64,000 nt of DNA from Camarhynchus parvulus (lineage: Eukaryota; Chordata; Aves; Passeriformes; Thraupidae), in NCBI RefSeq assembly GCF_901933205.1, contig NC_044601.1:45791376-45855375 (forward strand). Direction: 5' to 3'. The notes beneath the pieces were generated by a model. That model made no database searches. It saw only the letters and a program-made list of their open reading frames with translations, and was not told where the DNA came from. How positions within the stretch are numbered: the first letter of the stretch is position 1; each line of letters starts with the position of its first letter. The translations under genes were made by a program, and so were the position numbers. Below are positions 1 through 12,800 of the stretch, in pieces.

Positions 1-74
1 GGACCTTGACAGGGCCAGGATTTCACACTGCATTTTTCTTCCATGACTACCACCTCAAATATACAAACTATTCA
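1..74. other. Sequence downstream of FAM169A
   Basis: Too short to assign. No exon or repeat seen. Confidence 0.4.
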
Positions 75-342
75 ATTTGAAAGCACAACTGTATTTATTC
101 ATCATGTATCCTTTATAAAGGGAGGAGACTGGCTATTTACTTTCATACTGTGAAGAAGTTCAATTTCTAGTGGTTAAATTTAAAAAACAAATCAAAACTT
201 GAGGAAAGGTGATGAACACAAGAGGAAATCCAACACAGAATTTTAAGCACATGTGTCCTGTGCCAGATATGGTGCAGTTACACCTTAACGTTTTACACAA
301 AATAGCCTTGTTATAAATAGATAAATTATCACTATTTGATTT
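75..342 (-). other. FAM169A: FAM169A 3' UTR (terminal part of exon 13)
   Basis: AT-rich sequence following the stop codon down to the first good polyadenylation signal. The 3' end is estimated at 15-25 bases past that signal; a longer UTR running off the window cannot be excluded. Confidence 0.6.
94..99 (-). terminator. FAM169A: Polyadenylation signal AATAAA for FAM169A
   Basis: TTTATT on the plus strand is AATAAA on the gene strand, about 245 bases after the stop. A GT-rich stretch follows within 50 bases, as expected for a cleavage region. Confidence 0.6.
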
Positions 343-876
343 TTAAGCTGGCTTTCCTTTTTTCTTGGGTGGACCTTTGTAGCCCTTAGCCTTTCTTCGC
401 AAGTTTCTCCGATCTACAACGGGTACCTCAATTTCTGCTTCCTCAGAGCTGCTGTCAGCAGCCCGCTCTGCCACTGTCTGCGTGTAGTGATCTGGCTGCT
501 CTGCAGACTCTTCTGAGGGCTCTTCCAATTGATTCTTCTGTGCCTCCTGTCCAGAAGGCTGCTGAAAAGAAACACCCTCAAGTTCAACCATTACCAAGGA
601 GCTCTGACTCAAGGCAGCAGGGGCCTCCTGTGAGTTGTGCCCTGCTTCCTCATTTTGATCTTCTAATGAGGAAGGTAGGTTTTCAGAAACAGATTCTTCT
701 GCTGCTTCAGTCACCACAGAGTTGGGCAGGCCATTGTCAGAGGGCTCTTCCTTTGATGCCACAGCAGCTGCGTTTTCAGTGCTGGCCTTTTCAGACTCTT
801 GCTGCTCTTCAGTGCCCTCCTTCTCTACTGATGTAACTTCTTCAGTCAGCATTTCTGAATCATTTTCATTTAAAAC
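343..876 (-). CDS. FAM169A: FAM169A exon 13: residues 489-665 and stop
   Basis: Acceptor CCACCCATAG|GTTTTAAAT. 177 codons then TAA at 343-345. Very acidic and Ser/Gln-rich, ending in EIEVPVVDRRNLRRKAKGYK then a Pro/Lys tail. This basic terminus is the best-conserved part of the C-terminal half and looks like a nuclear localisation signal. Confidence 0.95.
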   Translation of the reverse strand, partial: VLNENDSEMLTEEVTSVEKEGTEEQQESEKASTENAAAVASKEEPSDNGLPNSVVTEAAEESVSENLPSSLEDQNEEAGHNSQEAPAALSQSSLVMVELEGVSFQQPSGQEAQKNQLEEPSEESAEQPDHYTQTVAERAADSSSEEAEIEVPVVDRRNLRRKAKGYKGPPKKKGKPA

Positions 877-3800
877 CTATGGGTGGAGGAAAACAATCAA
901 AGGGACAATTAGTTGAAGGTAAAAGACACTGAACAACTACTGCCTCTTGTTATTAACATCAGAGGATAGTTTGGCATTCAGCAGGTTTTTAATTCTACAC
1001 GCATAACTTGAAAAAATAGTCCTCCTTTTTGCACAAGACTATTTTGTGATCTGCATTTCATATCCAGAGTTGCTCTCTGATTTTCAAATTGTTCAAAAGA
1101 GTTGAATAATTTGAGGTGCAGGAAAAACACTCTAATATTAATCCCAAGGGAAAAAAAAATAATTTAGACAAATACAACTATTGTTTTGCTAGCATATAAT
1201 AATCTGCTTTTGCACTATAAACAAGAAAACAGTAAAACCTGTGTTCTGAAAGCAAAGGCATTTTAGCAGTAGTTAATTATTTGTACACCTCATCAGGCAC
1301 AAATTGCTAGACAAAACAAGTGTGTGGCTTTTCACTCTTACCAAACCAGTATTTTAGTGAGAAACAGCAGTTTCATGACTGTCAAGGCAAACTGCTGCAA
1401 ACTTATCTTTCTTTTGGGTATCACATGCATATAGGTCCCACTTCTACACATTGAAACAGAAATGTTAATGTATTCTCCTTATGGATTTACATCATCTGGC
1501 CTAATAATTGCTTCTCCTAGTAATTTCATACAATGTCAGGGGCTACTTTCTGTTACTTAACAAAAGAAAAAAAAATCCCTGCAAGATAAATACACTTTGA
1601 AGTAAAAATGACTTCACATTTTGTTTCAGTTCTCTCACCTTCTCTGATTCAGTGTCTTCTGGGGGTTTTGCTGGAGCATCAAGGGTTAATGGAACAAATG
1701 GTGTTACAGGTTCTTTTCCTTGATTCTCAGATAGCAATTTTGATTCGCCACTTGGAACTTCATTTGCCATCTCCCCTTCAACCATGAGTGAGGTCTTACC
1801 AGTTTCTTCTGCTACCTCACCATTAAGAGGTTCTGATGGCATTTCCTAAAAAAAAAAAGGTCATATTTGTAAGTCAAAATTATGCCCAGCTATTGTTGCC
1901 CAGCACTAATGGATGTACATGCGATCTAAATTTGCAGCTTAATGTGAGAAGCAGATACCTGAGATATCTAGAATTGTGTACTAAGAAGACAGAACTTAAT
2001 GCAGATTGGCCAACTTAGCCTGAGTATTAGTTTGTTATTGTCACTTGTACTAAATATATGACCATAGCTTACAGTTAGGAGCCAGGACAAGAAGTTTTCA
2101 ATGCATGTCTCATGCCTCCTGCAATCATTCCTTGAACCTAACATACACAAAGTCCACTTTCTCATCCATCAGTAAGAACAAAAACCCCTGAGGCATTGCT
2201 AGGCATAAAGAATATTCAGAAATTTAAATTCAAGTTGTTAACAAGGTGAAGCTAAAAGCTGGATTTAAAATTGAATTTTAAATCCAACAGGCAATTTTTA
2301 AGTAGAGAAGTAAAAAGAACCAACAGAAGTCACTGAAGCATACCAGGTACTGATGTATTGAAAAAACTTTTCTTTAAGATTAGAGATATTGGGTCAGATC
2401 TTGATCTTATCCCAGTTCTCTGGAATTTCTCATTAGGAGAAATCAATGAAGAAAAGTAGGATGGTAGACAAGCTAGAAATTCATCTTACTGAAGATCCTA
2501 TAAACTCTATTGTTCAAAACACATACAGTGAAATATTCCCTGAAACTAATTCTGTACTAGCCTTCAGATATATTTCTTCAGATACATTTCTTAATGAAGC
2601 ACTGGTGCAAAAAACCAAAGAACTGAGAATCACATGGAGCAAGGTAGCAAGCACCACATTTAACAGAAACTGTAGCTGTATTCCAAACCTATCTGCTATT
2701 GCTATCCCATCCAGCTCACCTCCATCTCACTTTGTTTCTCAGAGGGTGATACATGCATTTCCGCTTCTAATACAGACTGGTCTTCATTTTCAACAATTAT
2801 TTCCTCGTCCTTCTCAACAGTATCCACCTTAGGCACTTCTGCTAAGTCTTCAGAGCTTTCAGATGCATGGGCAAGAAGTTCTGGCCTGTAGGTATTAAGA
2901 TATATCTTTTAGATTAATACATAATTTTGGTGATCTCAGTGGGGAAATTCTTTCATGACCAATTATGTAGTACATACTTGCCATAGGAAACACAAATCTA
3001 GAAAACTAAGTGCATCTAAAAATGGCTAACTCCTCACTAGGAAAAAAATAATAACAACTAGGCAATTATAAAATTATATCTGTCTCACTTCCATTTTACG
3101 GGAAAGAAATCTGAAATTTCTCTAAGCTTGTTACTTTAAATTTAGAAAGTAGTGATGTATTACATATTTGAAAGCTACAAAGGGTTAAGAAAAGCAGCAA
3201 CTTCTTTCCCCCCCATCCCCACTGTAGAAACAGTTTCAAATAATGGAATTATGAAAACAACTGTATTCGTATAATCACTGAAAATACAGATGTTACAAAG
3301 ACCATGACTGGAAAGTAACTCAAGGTAATAAACACATTATGAGTGAATAAGTTACCATCAGCTAGAGGTTAAATCAGCAAATATCTAAAGATGAAGCCGT
3401 GGTGCACTGCCACTACTGCAGGGTAGTAACAGTAACTCAAATATTCAGTTCTCATTTTCAAGATGATAAAGTTTAGATGAACTGAAACTATTACATACAA
3501 GCAAAGAAAAAAGTGCAAGTAATAGATTCACAGTAGTCTACTTTGTGATCTCATAGTAAAGGCAGTACTGGAGGGTTTTATCCTACATGCCAGTCTTGAG
3601 ATGAAAGTAGGACTCAACAGGAAAGTGCACAACAGAAGACCCTCTTTCATTTGTTGGTGTGCATGGAAAATACCAAGCCCATATGCTGTTCTCATGCCTT
3701 CATTTTAGCATTCCTCTTTAGCTCTGCTTAAAAACACCATTAACACATCTTGTGTAACAGCAACACCTCATTGCCTTAATTTTGCAAGGCCCAAAATTTG

Positions 3801-6800
3801 ACATTCAAATTGGGTTAGTTTAGTAACCAAGCATATCAGGTTAGTCCTCTCACATATGAACTAGCCAATTATTAGAAGTAACAGCATTTCTTAAGCTGTA
3901 GCAGCATCAAGTGTGCTGCTTGACCTGTTTGAACCAGCTTAGGGCAGTGCACTCACAGTGCAGCACAGCAATACACTATCTGTAATTTCACAGAGCAATT
4001 TAAACACAAAAATTAGGCACTGCTTAGTGGAAGGCCTCAGCTGCGCAAAGAAAATCCCCACAATAAATTCTGTTTAAAGAAGCTTCATGTCACAAGCTTG
4101 AGTGATTTCCTGTAAGATAAACAAGTTATCTTCAGTTTGTCTAAAGAGGCTTTAGGGGTTGAAGTGGATTTCTTTGGAAGAGAACAAGAGGAAGACATAC
4201 ACATGGAGCAGGGTGGGGCAGGCACAGTGCATCTATGAGGGAAGAAGGGGCTACTTATTTACTTAAAATAGATATTCTGAATGGAAAGCCAGTACAAATT
4301 ATTACTCCAAGCCCTGTCCTGTAAGAATTCTTATGGCACACAAAATTACACTACTCTTCACATCCACATCTGATGATTGTTACACAGGTTAACATCATTT
4401 AAACCGGAAATGTTTTTGGGTTCTTTTCAGGATGTTAGATCAGATATGATGGTTTAAAATATTGTCTGAGCAAAGGGCTTTCCTTTGAAGACATGGTCCC
4501 CCTATAACACTTGTTATTAGCTGACAAGCAGTAACCAGCTCCCCAGCTGAACAGTCAGACCATATTTTACTGCAATAAAGAAGTAACAAGACTAACAAGA
4601 ACTGGGGAAGGGATACATCCTCAAAGACCACACAGAGTATTATGGATATAAGTCCAGATATATTATCTCAAGAAACTGTGCTGTGAATACAAATATTTTT
4701 ACTATTGTACAGATTCAGTTCCAACAGGACACTCTCAGCCTTCACTGTTTTCCTATTATTTCTAATATCTACTGAGCTTTCACAGGTACTACATTTTGGT
4801 GCAATCACTCTTTAAATAATGTCTCATTTTTCTCTCTTGCCATCTTGCATTAGACTTTACTTTTAGTAACCTTAAAATCAAGCAAGTAAAGTAGGGAGAA
4901 AGGAGAAGAAATACCAGTTGCACATCCTGTGACACTAATGTAGTTCGTGGCTGCCCAAGCAACAAAATAAAAAAACAGTAATGGTACCTGCTTTTGGACA
5001 TTTGAAGAGCATTTTCCTCATCTTGTTGGGAAGTTTCAAGTCCAGGTTCCTGTCTATTTTTATTTAGCCTCTGACGTTTTAAATGACTGCTTCGTGTCCA
5101 GATGGAAGCATGAGTTGCATTAGGGTCTTAGGAGAATAACACAAAAAAAATTCAAGTGAACAAATTCAGACTAAGATCTACATATGACCTCCCCACCAAA
5201 AATAGTTCATGAAAGAAACTGAGTGCCACTAAAACAGCATTTTTTTGTGGTACTTTTTTTCTGAATAGTGTCTTTACCAAGACTCATAATTATATCTGAA
5301 TTCCTCTAAAAGGTATAGGAGTCGAATCTCAGCACCTTGGAGGAAAGCATGTTTTTACATCCATTTTACAGATGAATGAAGTAAAATGGAAAGCTGTAAA
5401 ATAGCCTGCAAAAGTATCCATCTAGAGTAATTGCAATACTGATAATCAAAGTTATTTTTACCTTCAGATGTGCTTGCATGGACATCTGTTGATTCTTTAC
5501 CTTTTTGAGAGTCGGCCTGTGGAACAAAAGCAAAGCAAATGTTATTCTAAAATTTTCTGAATTTATTAAAATACTTTCATCATCCTACCTATGGTTGCAC
5601 CTTTCTAAAGCACTCATAGTAATGATCCTATAAAACAGCAGCTAAAATAATACTTAATTTATAGCTAAGTCTTCTGTCTCATCTCAGCAAATTTTATCTT
5701 TTTTAAAAGTTATCTTTATGTCATGGATGACTAGTTTTTCTGTGTTTTACTTCTGGCCTCAATGTAGACGATAAGATTTCAAAGTGACCTGTCAACAATA
5801 CTGCCAAGATTTTTTCCTAACAGTTCTACTTATAATAAGTGCCCACACAATTCAATTATAGGAGCCTCTTTCTGTTTGTCTCCCCTATCTGTATAAACCC
5901 AAGGGACTATACTGCAGTGGTTGGCAAAATTTATTTGCAAAGTCTTATTTTTATACTTTTATGCTATTCTATAGTTTTATTTTTATCATGACATCCAACA
6001 GAATATGGCAATCCATGTAGAAAATAAGAAAAGCCAGAACTTGGTGATTCATCAGTAATGCAGCTTACATGCACAGTCAGCACAGGAGGCTGCTCAGCTC
6101 CCTCCTCCTAGAGCTTTTTTTGTCTCCTGTTTCTCCACACCATTCCAATACCTTAATTTTTTTCTGCAAGTTAGCTGAGGATTCAGTACTTGATACAGTA
6201 AAGTGAGTACAAGCTGGACACATTAAAATAAAATTATGTACATTGTTTTTTCTTAGCTGCTAGTAATAATCTGGAACAGCAATTACCAGCATCCTGGTCC
6301 ACTTTTCTAGTCTCACTTCCAATAGTGTGGAAGAAGGCTGGCAAAAAGTGGCCATGTCTACATTCTGCTATTTGAAGTAGTGTCCTAGATTACAAGGCAA
6401 CGTATATTCTATTTGCCATCTGTTAGAAGTGTGGCAGTTATCTTCTGTTAGGTGGGCAGTTTATCTCTTCCACAAACCAATCTTCCCTCTGGGAGACAGC
6501 TGCTGTTAATGGGCCATCGAGTGTCACTGCATGACTGATAAAATTACAGCATCCCATTGTGAGATGTTCCGCCCAGAGGGAGGAGCCAGGCATTCCTACC
6601 TGGATATAATCTGTGATTTTTGGGACACCAGAACAGCCTTTCCACTGGATTCCCAGAGGAGCAGCTGCCTTTTCCACTGGATCTCCAGAGGGAGACTACA
6701 CTCTTCTACAGGATCACTCTCCAACAGAACCATATCTGCCACTCCAGAAGGACTGCAGCTACAATTTCAATTGGACTGCTACCAACACAGTGTCAGGTCG

Positions 6801-9800
6801 AATTCTGACTCTGTCAGTGTCGTTTTGTATTACTGCATTGTTTATTTTATTTTTTATTTTCTTCCCTAATAAAGAACTGTTATTCCTGCTCCCATATCTT
6901 TGCCTGAGAGCCCCTTAATTTCAAATTTATAACAATTTGGAGGGAGAGGGTTTACAGTTTCCAGTTCAGGGGAGGCTCCTGCCTTCCTTAGCAGACACCT
7001 ATCTTTTCAAACCAAGACAAGTAATTTCAAGTGAGTACTAAATACATAAGAATTGGTAAACAACAAATTATTCTAGAATCAAAATGCACAAAATGGGGAG
7101 CACTAATGGAAACGTGAAAATTAAAGTTGGGAGATGTTTTTTACATGGTTTGGGGGAGGGTGGGGTATTTTACTTTCTTAGGTGATCCAACAATTTTCAA
7201 ACCATTGCAGAGATTAAAAACATAACTATTTTTCCTGTTAATTTTGTTTTGGGAAACACTAATTTTCTCAATTGGGAAAACTTGACTTGAATTCCAAATC
7301 TAAAGTTTAAACATTAATATCTGAGAGTATTGATTTAGCCATTATTTCCCATTTTTAATTAAAGCACTGACTTCTATGAAAGCCTGTCAGCAACACAGAC
7401 ATTTCTTAAAGCATGCGAATCCATGCTCACGGTATTTGGAGCTATGAATGATTGTCAAGCAGATTTGGTGTGGCTTCAGAATATAAATGAAATAAAGGAA
7501 GAGCTTCATAATATTTAATGACCCAAACATATTCATAAACACATGCCCATGAGCAGCTGTAATCTGGTTGCTGTATCAAATACATGCAAAGAAAGCTGCG
7601 GTCTTTTTGTACAATGTCTGACTCTTCACCAAACTTAACATCAGCCATTGTACTGAACTGTGACATGGATATGTACCTCTAAAAACCCTCTAAACAATTT
7701 AATCTCAAGATATAGTTTAAATACTCTCCTTTATGTAATCTGCTGGTAAAAGGCTCAAATTGCAGACCCTGACAGCTGCAGCACAGACTCTACATGCATG
7801 GGGAAACCTGTCCACAACAAAAAAAAAAAAACCAACAAAAAAGCCAAAAGCAAGAACCAAACCAAAACCAAACAAAGCAAAAAACAAACAAAACAAAACA
7901 AAACCAAAAAACCACCAACCCATCTTAGACATCAGCATTACATCACTGGGAAGCATTACATCCACACAGAATGTAACGAGTAAGCAAAAGTAAGTAAAAA
8001 TAATTTCTCATAACTGTTTTTCCAGTAACAATACACTCAAAAAAAGAGGTAACAGACTGTGTACCTACACTTAGTTGTGTTTCTACCTCAGTCCTTGGTC
8101 CACCTGCTTCAGATACTGCAGACTGACAAAAATTGTCCTCTGCTTGCAAACTCTTATTTTCCTTCTTTGAGGTCTCTGCTGTGAAGATTTAAAAGAGTAA
8201 ACAGTGCAAGAGAAAATTAGTACCTTTATGTAACAACTGTTTGTCCTGCTTTCAGGTGGGATAGAGTTACTTTTTCTCCTAATAGTTTATACAGTGCTCT
8301 GTTTGAATTTAGTGTAAGACAACACATTGATGTTTTAGTTGTGCTAAATAAGGGTTACCCTAATTCAAGGACTTCTCACTCTCTTGTGCTGAGTGAGCAG
8401 TTGCACAAGAAGTTGGGAGCAAGACACAGCCAGGACAACTGACCAAAGAAATATTCTATACCACATTGTTAATCCCAGTACATAAACTGGGAGGGGCTAA
8501 TCACTGCAACTGCATTGTGTGCATTTTCTGAACAACATCACAGACAACTGGGCCAAAGACCATGGCACTGAGTGGGAATATCACATTGTCTGTCATGTAC
8601 CACCCTCCAGAAAAATGAAATGATACAACAATCCATTTATCCCGGAGCAGTGGGCGGCAGGACCTTCAAATATTGGGACACACATTTAGCAGAAGCCACC
8701 TGTTAAGTAAACACAAGGGAATCTGACAGTCAGTCTGACACAGCACAGTCCAAACTTCTACACATTGTAGAAAGAGATAAGTTTCCCACAGTGTGCTGAG
8801 GGAAACAATCTGAGTTATTCCTGCTTCAGGAAAAGGCAAAACGATTTGTGGAACTGAGTTTGCTCAAGCACTTGGCTCCACTTAGCAGGTAATACTGGAA
8901 GATGGGGAAGTCCATTGCATTCCTTATGGGGATTTGATTTTGGGTGTGAGTAGCCAATAAATTAAATTGCATGATGTTAATTGCCATATAACACTTTATA
9001 CTGTCTCTTTCATGGTTATATGCCTATCACTCAACTGGGTACCTCACAGCACCTGTTTTCACCATTCTGAATTTGGGGATCAGAACCCAATTCCCATTCA
9101 ATTGCCATGTCAAGGGTATTACAGTAAAAATCACCCAGACCAATGAAGAAACAACTTTGCAAAGCCAAACAAGTGCAGTGGTGACAGAAGAAGAACTGGT
9201 TCCAGCATGCAACAATCCAACTTGATGCAAAATCTTTTCTGCCCTGAAAGACTGTTGCAACAGATGGAACTCAAAGTTATGGACTAAAGGAACTCAACAG
9301 ACATTTTAGAGGGATGGCCCACAGGCAATGATACATGTGTGTGATGCATGTATATATATCAGAAGACAGGAAAGGTAACAGCATCAGAGTAACTGGTAAC
9401 TGCAAAGAACAGAACCTGGGTATGACATAAAAGATGCAAAAAATAAGGAGTGGATATCATCCCACTTTCTGAAGGGATAGAATTATTACTGTCCCTACTA
9501 GCTGGCACAGTGCTGCATTTTGAATTCAGTATGAGAATAATGATGCCACACTATTTTCATTGCTGCTGAGTGGTGTTTACCCTTTCTGAAGGACTTTTCA
9601 GTTTCCCATGCTTTGCCAGTGAGCAGGTGCACAAGAAGATGGGAGGGACCATAGCTAGAACAGCTGACCTGAAGTGGCCACAGGGATATTCCGTACCACA
9701 GAACATCATGTTTGGTATACAAACTGGGGACACTTGGCTAGAAAGGGCTGCTTGGCAATTGCTTCAGCATCTGTCAGCAGGTAGTGAGCAACTGCACTGT

Positions 9801-12800
9801 GCAACACTTCTCTCTCTTGGGTTTGATTTACCTGGTTTTGTCTCCCTTTTCATTATTATATTTTATCTTATTTAAATTATGAAACTGTTCTTATCTCAAC
9901 CCAGAGGTTTTACCTTTTTTTTCCAGACTCTCCTTGCCATTCTGCTGGGGGACGAGAGGGTGAACAAGCAGCTGCATGGTACTTAGCTGCCAGGTGGGGT
10001 TAAAATATGACACCATTCCAAATACGATCTCAAAGGTCTCTGGACAAATAGAAATCTTTCTTCTAGTTTCTACACAATGTTCACAGAAGTCACTCTTGTA
10101 TAGTATTTGTTCAACTTTTACAAAGTGTTAGAAAACAACAAAACAAAGCATCCATACCTGCAATTTTGAGATTTTCATTTTCATGCACTATAGACATAAT
10201 AGACTTTCTCTGGAACCAATCTCCTCCTCCCTCCACTTGCCACAAAAGGTTTTTATCCCCAGGGTACTTCTCAAGGTACTGCTTACAAGCTGAGCAAACA
10301 CAGGAAAAAACACTATGTTATAGATACCATATACTCAGCTATACCTCAGATTTAAAGTTTATCTGAAATAAAACTATTTTGCAATCTACCATCATACACA
10401 AAAAACAACAGAAAGAACTGTTTAACAAAATAGTCAAGTCTGAAATAAACTTTGCTTTACCCTACACATCTTTCCTAATTAACCCTTTGTGAATGTAAGT
10501 TTAAATAATTTCCATTATTATCTTAAACTGCAAACAAAGATGAATGGGATTTTCTTCTCTTCCTAGTACCCACTTGAGATTTTTGCAACCTCACTAGTTA
10601 CTGTTCCTACCAACTACAAAACCAAACTCAGGACAGAAGGGTTCTTAAGCAGAGGACGTAATCAAGTGCTTTTTGTCCCCTCACACTCTCTAGGCATCTG
10701 TGACAAGCACTCTCTGGGAGTGTTAATATGTTACCATCGAATGGTTAATCACTGTTCACTTCCAGAACATTTTCTGCGCTGATGTCCTTCCACTTTTTTT
10801 CTCTCTATACCTGTATCAAACATACAGGTGAAGGGGCATGCATGCTCTGACACAATTCTTTGGTCTTTGCTAGAAAAAGCTACTATTTTTCACCGGGTTC
10901 AATACTGATACACAATTTCAGAGCAGAAGATCCCCACTGTGTAATTTCTTGACTACAAAAATTAATTAGTCATTAAATTCTGCGCAAGTAATTTTCCTCA
11001 TTGAAGCCTAACAATTAGGTCTTATCAGATCCAGTGACAGTAGTGCTTCAAAAAGCAGAAAGTTTCTACTGGTTAAGAAGGTCAGACAAAAATGTTCATA
11101 GAAGAAATACTGGTAAATGGCTTAAGAAGAAGCATGCCTTGAGAAACAGGGCAAAAGAAATGTGCTTCTTGTCTGAACACAGTCCCAAGAACATAGTTTC
11201 CAGAATCCATGTAATTTCCTGCATGATATAGTTCTCTTAGGTTGCTAACAGAAGAACCGTATGTGTTTTCCTTGTGTTTTAGAACTGCCCCTTCTGATAC
11301 GCAAGTGAAAGCAGAGCCTAATATGTCCTCTTCATCAGAAGTTCAGAGAAAGCATGAATTAAACAACCTCGTGAGGTTTAGGTGTGAGCAAGAAAAAGGT
11401 GATACAAGGCAGATAGACTTTAGATCCCATAGAGAAACACCTCTGCCCATGCTACAGGCTTGGTGGGGGAAACAGGACAGTGGTAAACTTCACAGCAGCA
11501 GCAAGCCAACAGAGTTCAAATAATCTACTTTTACATAGAGGATAAAAAATTGAATCAGGAACTACTTCATCTTACACAAATCAGGATTTTTAGCCTCCAC
11601 CAAAGTGCAGAAAATTTAATGCAGAGCCTGAGGATAAGGCCACAAATCTGGAGGTTGAATGACAATACTCATTTGGACATGAAAAGAAATCACAAAAAAG
11701 ATCAGAAGAAAAAATTAGACAGCTTGCCTGTATACATGAAAGATGACAGTGGATATCGTAGGCCAAGAGACTCTTCAGTAAAGGAATCCACAAAGTCTTC
11801 CAACATGATTAACCCAGAGTCTTTCCCACGATGTTTCTTTCTAACAAACATTGTGTCTAGCACTGGCAACTTATACTTCTGATGAGGAAGAGAGCTACAA
11901 ACACTTCCTGAAATAGTCAGAGGGAAAAATATCCATCAGTATGGATCACATAACTGTATGCTGACTGACATGCTGCAGCATGGAATTAAGCATATTTAAA
12001 TTAAGACTTTTATAAGTTATAAAAAATCCAAACTATAGAATAGTAAGTAAAAGTAAGTAAAGTTATAAAAATAATTTATAGCTTTATTAAAAATAAATAA
12101 TTTCTATTAGTCATTTATTAACTTTTTTGAGCAAGCTTCATAAGGTTTCCAAGATACATCAATAGAATAATGTAACAGCAAAGCACCAGAAAAGAATAGA
12201 CAAGACAGAGAGGAAAGGCTCACTTTGAAATCTCACTATACAGTTCTATATGAAAACTAGTAAAAATGGAGCTGAAAGATGGAGGAGGGAATAGGAGAAA
12301 ACAAATTTATTTAATTACACTTTTATGCTGATTACATGACTTCTCATGACAAATGTGAAAAGTAATTAAGTTCTTGCTTAAAGACTAAAACAGTGATCCA
12401 ATTTTTCAAATGAAGATACAAAATAATGTTAGGACATTTTACACTGAAATTCTCCCTTAAACAATATATTATCCTAAATTAAACAAACATGGAACAGATG
12501 GTGACAACACATAGGTACTTCAGTATCAGAGGATTCAAAGGGTAGCTATGAACTCAGCAGTGAGAAAAGGATGGCATTATAATGGCATTAAAACAGTCCA
12601 TTAATAGCCAATCAGTTTTCAATGAATCTGTGAACAATGGCAAAGAGCTGCCCTCTTCTCTAACAAGGCCAATGAGAAACAAAGTTGTCTCTACAACCCT
12701 TTAGTTAGTCTTTGCAACCTTGTATTTTTTAGGACCCATGAACATACTTATTTTTGGGCCATGAAAACAATCAGAGGGCTGGTTGAGGAAACATGAGGAA

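Larger units (their letters stand above)
5517..8086 (-). other. FAM169A intron 8
   Basis: About 2.6 kb, GT-AG. Holds a solo LTR (6430-7019) and an A-rich low-complexity run (7813-7915); the rest is unique-looking. Confidence 0.85.

Noticed and set aside
2446..2832. 128-codon plus-strand frame
   Set aside because: Overlaps FAM169A exon 11 on the opposite strand; the minus reading is the one with family similarity and correct splice sites.
11242..11523. 93-codon plus-strand frame in FAM169A intron 6
   Set aside because: No domain, no flanking splice pattern, and antisense to a well-defined intron.
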